Both the position numbers and the translations under genes were made by a program. Under the pieces are notes generated by a model, which had not been told where the DNA came from, did no database searches, and worked only from the letters and a program-made list of their open reading frames with translations. A stretch of 5,992 bases of DNA from an uncultured Alphaproteobacteria bacterium. GTDB taxonomy: Bacteria; Pseudomonadota; Alphaproteobacteria; Rhizobiales; Aestuariivirgaceae. Shown here piece after piece: positions 4,103 to 5,992 of this stretch. Location of the stretch: assembly GCA_937868035.1 (NCBI GenBank), contig CALMLK010000134.1, forward strand, positions 1 through 5,992. Direction: 5' to 3'. Every line of letters starts with the position of its first letter. The first letter of the stretch is position 1.

Positions 4103-5041
4103 ATGGAGCTTTACCCCACATTGGAAAACCGGCTGCCGCCCGGAGCGGAAGTCATTCCGCTCAAGACGGCGGATGGCTATGACCTGCGCGGCATGAAATG
4201 CGGCTCAGGCGAGCGCGGCACCATTCTGCTGCTCACCGGCCGCAGCGACTTCATGGAACGCTACTTTGAAACCATGCGCGATCTTGCGGCGCGCGGATTC
4301 TGCGTGGCGAGCTTCGACTGGCGCGGACAGGGCGGCTCCGAACGCCTGCTCAAGGACCGCCTTCGCGGCCATATCGGCAACTTCCGTTCCTTTGACGAAG
4401 ACCTGCGCACGGCGATGGACCAATTGGTGCGGGCCCATTGTCCTGGGCCTTACTATGCGCTTGCACACTCCACCGGCGGGCACATCCTCTTGCGCAGCAT
4501 CCTGCGCGAGACGTGGTTCTCGAAAGCCATTCTCACGGCGCCGCTCATCGACCTCAACTACAATCTGTGGCCGCGCTGGATGGCGCGCTTCCTCAGCTAT
4601 GTCTTCACCCAGGGCCGTTTCTCGTGGATTCTCCTGCCCGGCATGCGGCGTGAGCCTTTCATGGCCCGGGACTACGTGGACAATCCACTGACGCTGGAAC
4701 CGCGCCGCTGGGAACGCGACCAGATCACCCTGCAGCGCCATCCCGAACTGGGCCTCGGCGGGCCAACCTTCGGCTGGCTCAATGCCACGATGGACAGCAT
4801 CGCCTCGCTCGGCGGCAACTGGCCGAAAGGCCCGAAATGCCCGGTGCTCATGGTGCTGGCGGGCCGCGACCGGGTTGTGAACAATGCCGCCGCGCAAACT
4901 TTCGCGCGGCGCGTCCCGGGCGTGTCGCTTGTCTATATCCAGGACGCCTTGCACGAAATCCTGATGGAGCGCGACGTCATCCGCCAGGAGTTCCTTGCCG
5001 GTCTCGACAGCTATCTGGGTGTGACTGACGCCGCCAGCTGA
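4103..5041 (+). CDS. Alpha/beta hydrolase, lysophospholipase/monoacylglycerol-lipase type (serine aminopeptidase S33 fold)
   Basis: A 312-residue esterase-type enzyme of the PldB/COG2267 group, expected to cleave acyl esters such as lysophospholipids or monoacylglycerols. The catalytic triad can be placed. The nucleophile is Ser123 in the elbow AHSTGGH, a variant of the usual GHSMGG with Ala at the first Gly. The acid is Asp256 in LAGRDRVV, and His284 is in ALHEILMERD. Other family marks are the oxyanion region LTGRSDFMERY (44-54) and DWRGQGGS (72-79). A lid-like insertion rich in Trp and Phe occupies ~150-230. There is no signal peptide, so it is probably cytosolic or on the inner membrane face. 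ATG 4103 is preferred over an in-frame TTG at 4064, because the latter lies within the -35 of the promoter, ahead of the predicted transcript start. No Shine-Dalgarno precedes 4103, fitting a near-leaderless mRNA. The 3' end overlaps the convergent J-domain gene by 31 bp. Confidence 0.88.
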   Translation: MELYPTLENRLPPGAEVIPLKTADGYDLRGMKCGSGERGTILLLTGRSDFMERYFETMRDLAARGFCVASFDWRGQGGSERLLKDRLRGHIGNFRSFDEDLRTAMDQLVRAHCPGPYYALAHSTGGHILLRSILRETWFSKAILTAPLIDLNYNLWPRWMARFLSYVFTQGRFSWILLPGMRREPFMARDYVDNPLTLEPRRWERDQITLQRHPELGLGGPTFGWLNATMDSIASLGGNWPKGPKCPVLMVLAGRDRVVNNAAAQTFARRVPGVSLVYIQDALHEILMERDVIRQEFLAGLDSYLGVTDAAS

Positions 5042-5475
5042 TCGTGGGCGATGTTGATGCGCGCCAGCATGGCGGCAGCATAGTCTTTCATCTCAACGGG
5101 CAGGTCGAGATTGGCGAAACGGTCGGGATGGTACATTTTCACCAGCGTGCGGTAGGCGGTCTTGATATCGTCCGGTGAGGCCTCCCGGCTCACGCCGAGC
5201 ACGGCCCAGGGGTTGAAGCCCGTCTGATCCGAGTTGCGGCGCTGCAGGTTCAGTTCCGCCTTGGGCGGATTGGCGGCGGCGACCCGGTGGACGAGATCCT
5301 TTGAGAGGAAAAACTGCTCGCCCTCCGGCCCCAGCACATCCAGATAGCGGTCGGCATTGTTCAGGATGTCCGCGAGCTTGCCGGACATGGCGAGCTTGAC
5401 GCTGGCCATCAGGGTCCGCCCGTCGGCCATGGTCAGGATGACGAGGGATCGTTGCGGGCCGCTTTTCTCGAACAT
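5011..5475 (-). CDS. J-domain (DnaJ-like) co-chaperone, 154 aa
   Basis: The C-terminal half is a J domain (~87-149): FNPWAVLGVSREASPDDIKTAYR, with the invariant HPD at 116-118 inside MYHPDRF, followed by helix III ending in ARINIAHDQL. J domains stimulate the ATPase of a DnaK-type Hsp70. The N-terminal ~65 residues are different: a small predicted beta-rich region (SLVILTMADGRTLMASV, then LSGKLADIL-like helix and LDVL...QFFLSKDLVHRV). It resembles a short domain found alone in many bacterial hypothetical proteins and could pick the client or location. There is no Gly/Phe region, zinc-binding cysteines or client-binding domain, so this is a class C (type III) J protein rather than DnaJ. The start at 5475 has AGGAAA (5482-5487) 6 nt upstream. 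It is convergent and overlapping with the hydrolase, and divergent from typA. I saw no convincing promoter for it in the 125-bp divergent gap. Confidence 0.9.
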   Translation of the reverse strand: MFEKSGPQRSLVILTMADGRTLMASVKLAMSGKLADILNNADRYLDVLGPEGEQFFLSKDLVHRVAAANPPKAELNLQRRNSDQTGFNPWAVLGVSREASPDDIKTAYRTLVKMYHPDRFANLDLPVEMKDYAAAMLARINIAHDQLAASVTPR

Positions 5476-5524
5476 GGCTGGTTTCCTGCAGGGTTCCGGG
5501 GCCGGGAAGGCTAGCCGAGAAAAA

Positions 5525-5553
5525 TTGCCAAAGGCTTGCGGCCTGTGCTAACG
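5525..5553 (+). promoter_or_regulatory. Candidate promoter for typA
   Basis: TTGCCA (5525-5530, five of six to TTGACA), a 17-nt spacer and CTAACG (5548-5553) form the best sigma70-like pair in the divergent gap between the J-domain gene and typA. It predicts a leader of about 40 nt. The -10 match is modest, so this is tentative. Confidence 0.4.
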
Positions 5554-5600
5554 CCCGAGCCAATTCCCCTTGAGCTTGTAGAGAAAGTCAGGCGCACCCC

Positions 5601-5992
<392 letters not shown>

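Noticed and set aside
3256..4104. Long antisense reading frame (282 codons, minus strand) across gene 3
   Set aside because: It is composed of repetitive Gly/Arg/His from the reverse complement of a Lys/Pro/Ala-rich gene. It has no domain, and the plus strand has a signal peptide, RBS and shared domain.
4205..4954. Antisense reading frame of 249 codons within the hydrolase gene
   Set aside because: A GC-rich shadow frame; the plus strand carries a complete catalytic triad and family motifs.

Overview
The window looks like chromosomal DNA of an alphaproteobacterium, most likely Hyphomicrobiales (rhizobia and relatives). The base composition is GC-rich. The small heat-shock protein is of the rhizobial type and sits behind an RpoH-like promoter and a ROSE-like leader. 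A CTTGTC-N17-CTATAG promoter resembles the rhizobial housekeeping consensus. The J-domain protein, TypA and the short-chain dehydrogenase tail are all of types familiar in that order. No mobile element, CRISPR array, tRNA or rRNA is visible.

Layout, left to right. (1) 1-1418, plus strand: the C-terminal end of an SDR-family oxidoreductase, followed 5 bp later by a YbjJ-like MFS transporter starting with TTG. The two look like one operon and end at a hairpin that can serve both strands. (2) 1479-2050, minus strand: an Hsp20/IbpA small heat-shock gene with its whole control region, namely a sigma32-type promoter and an ~88-nt leader folding into three hairpins, the last of which hides the ribosome binding site. 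(3) 2070-4056, plus strand: three consecutive genes for secreted proteins (126, 157 and 267 aa). Their N-terminal halves are unrelated, but all end in the same ~56-residue domain with two cysteines exactly 20 residues apart. The first two genes are preceded by the same 37-bp motif, TGAAC-N6-TGAAY-N16-GTTCA, at similar distances from the start codon. The third gene probably depends on the second gene's promoter. (4) 4063-5041, plus strand: an alpha/beta hydrolase of the lysophospholipase/monoacylglycerol-lipase type, apparently read from a nearly leaderless mRNA. (5) 5011-5475, minus strand: a small J-domain protein whose 3' end overlaps the hydrolase by 31 bp. (6) 5601 to the window end, plus strand: the start of the translational GTPase TypA/BipA.

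The most notable part is the middle. A family of small exported two-cysteine proteins is clustered in tandem, carries a repeated putative operator, and lies beside a heat-shock gene. This suggests an envelope-associated, possibly stress-linked regulon, but the function of the family cannot be read from the sequence. The flanking genes are ordinary housekeeping or metabolic genes.
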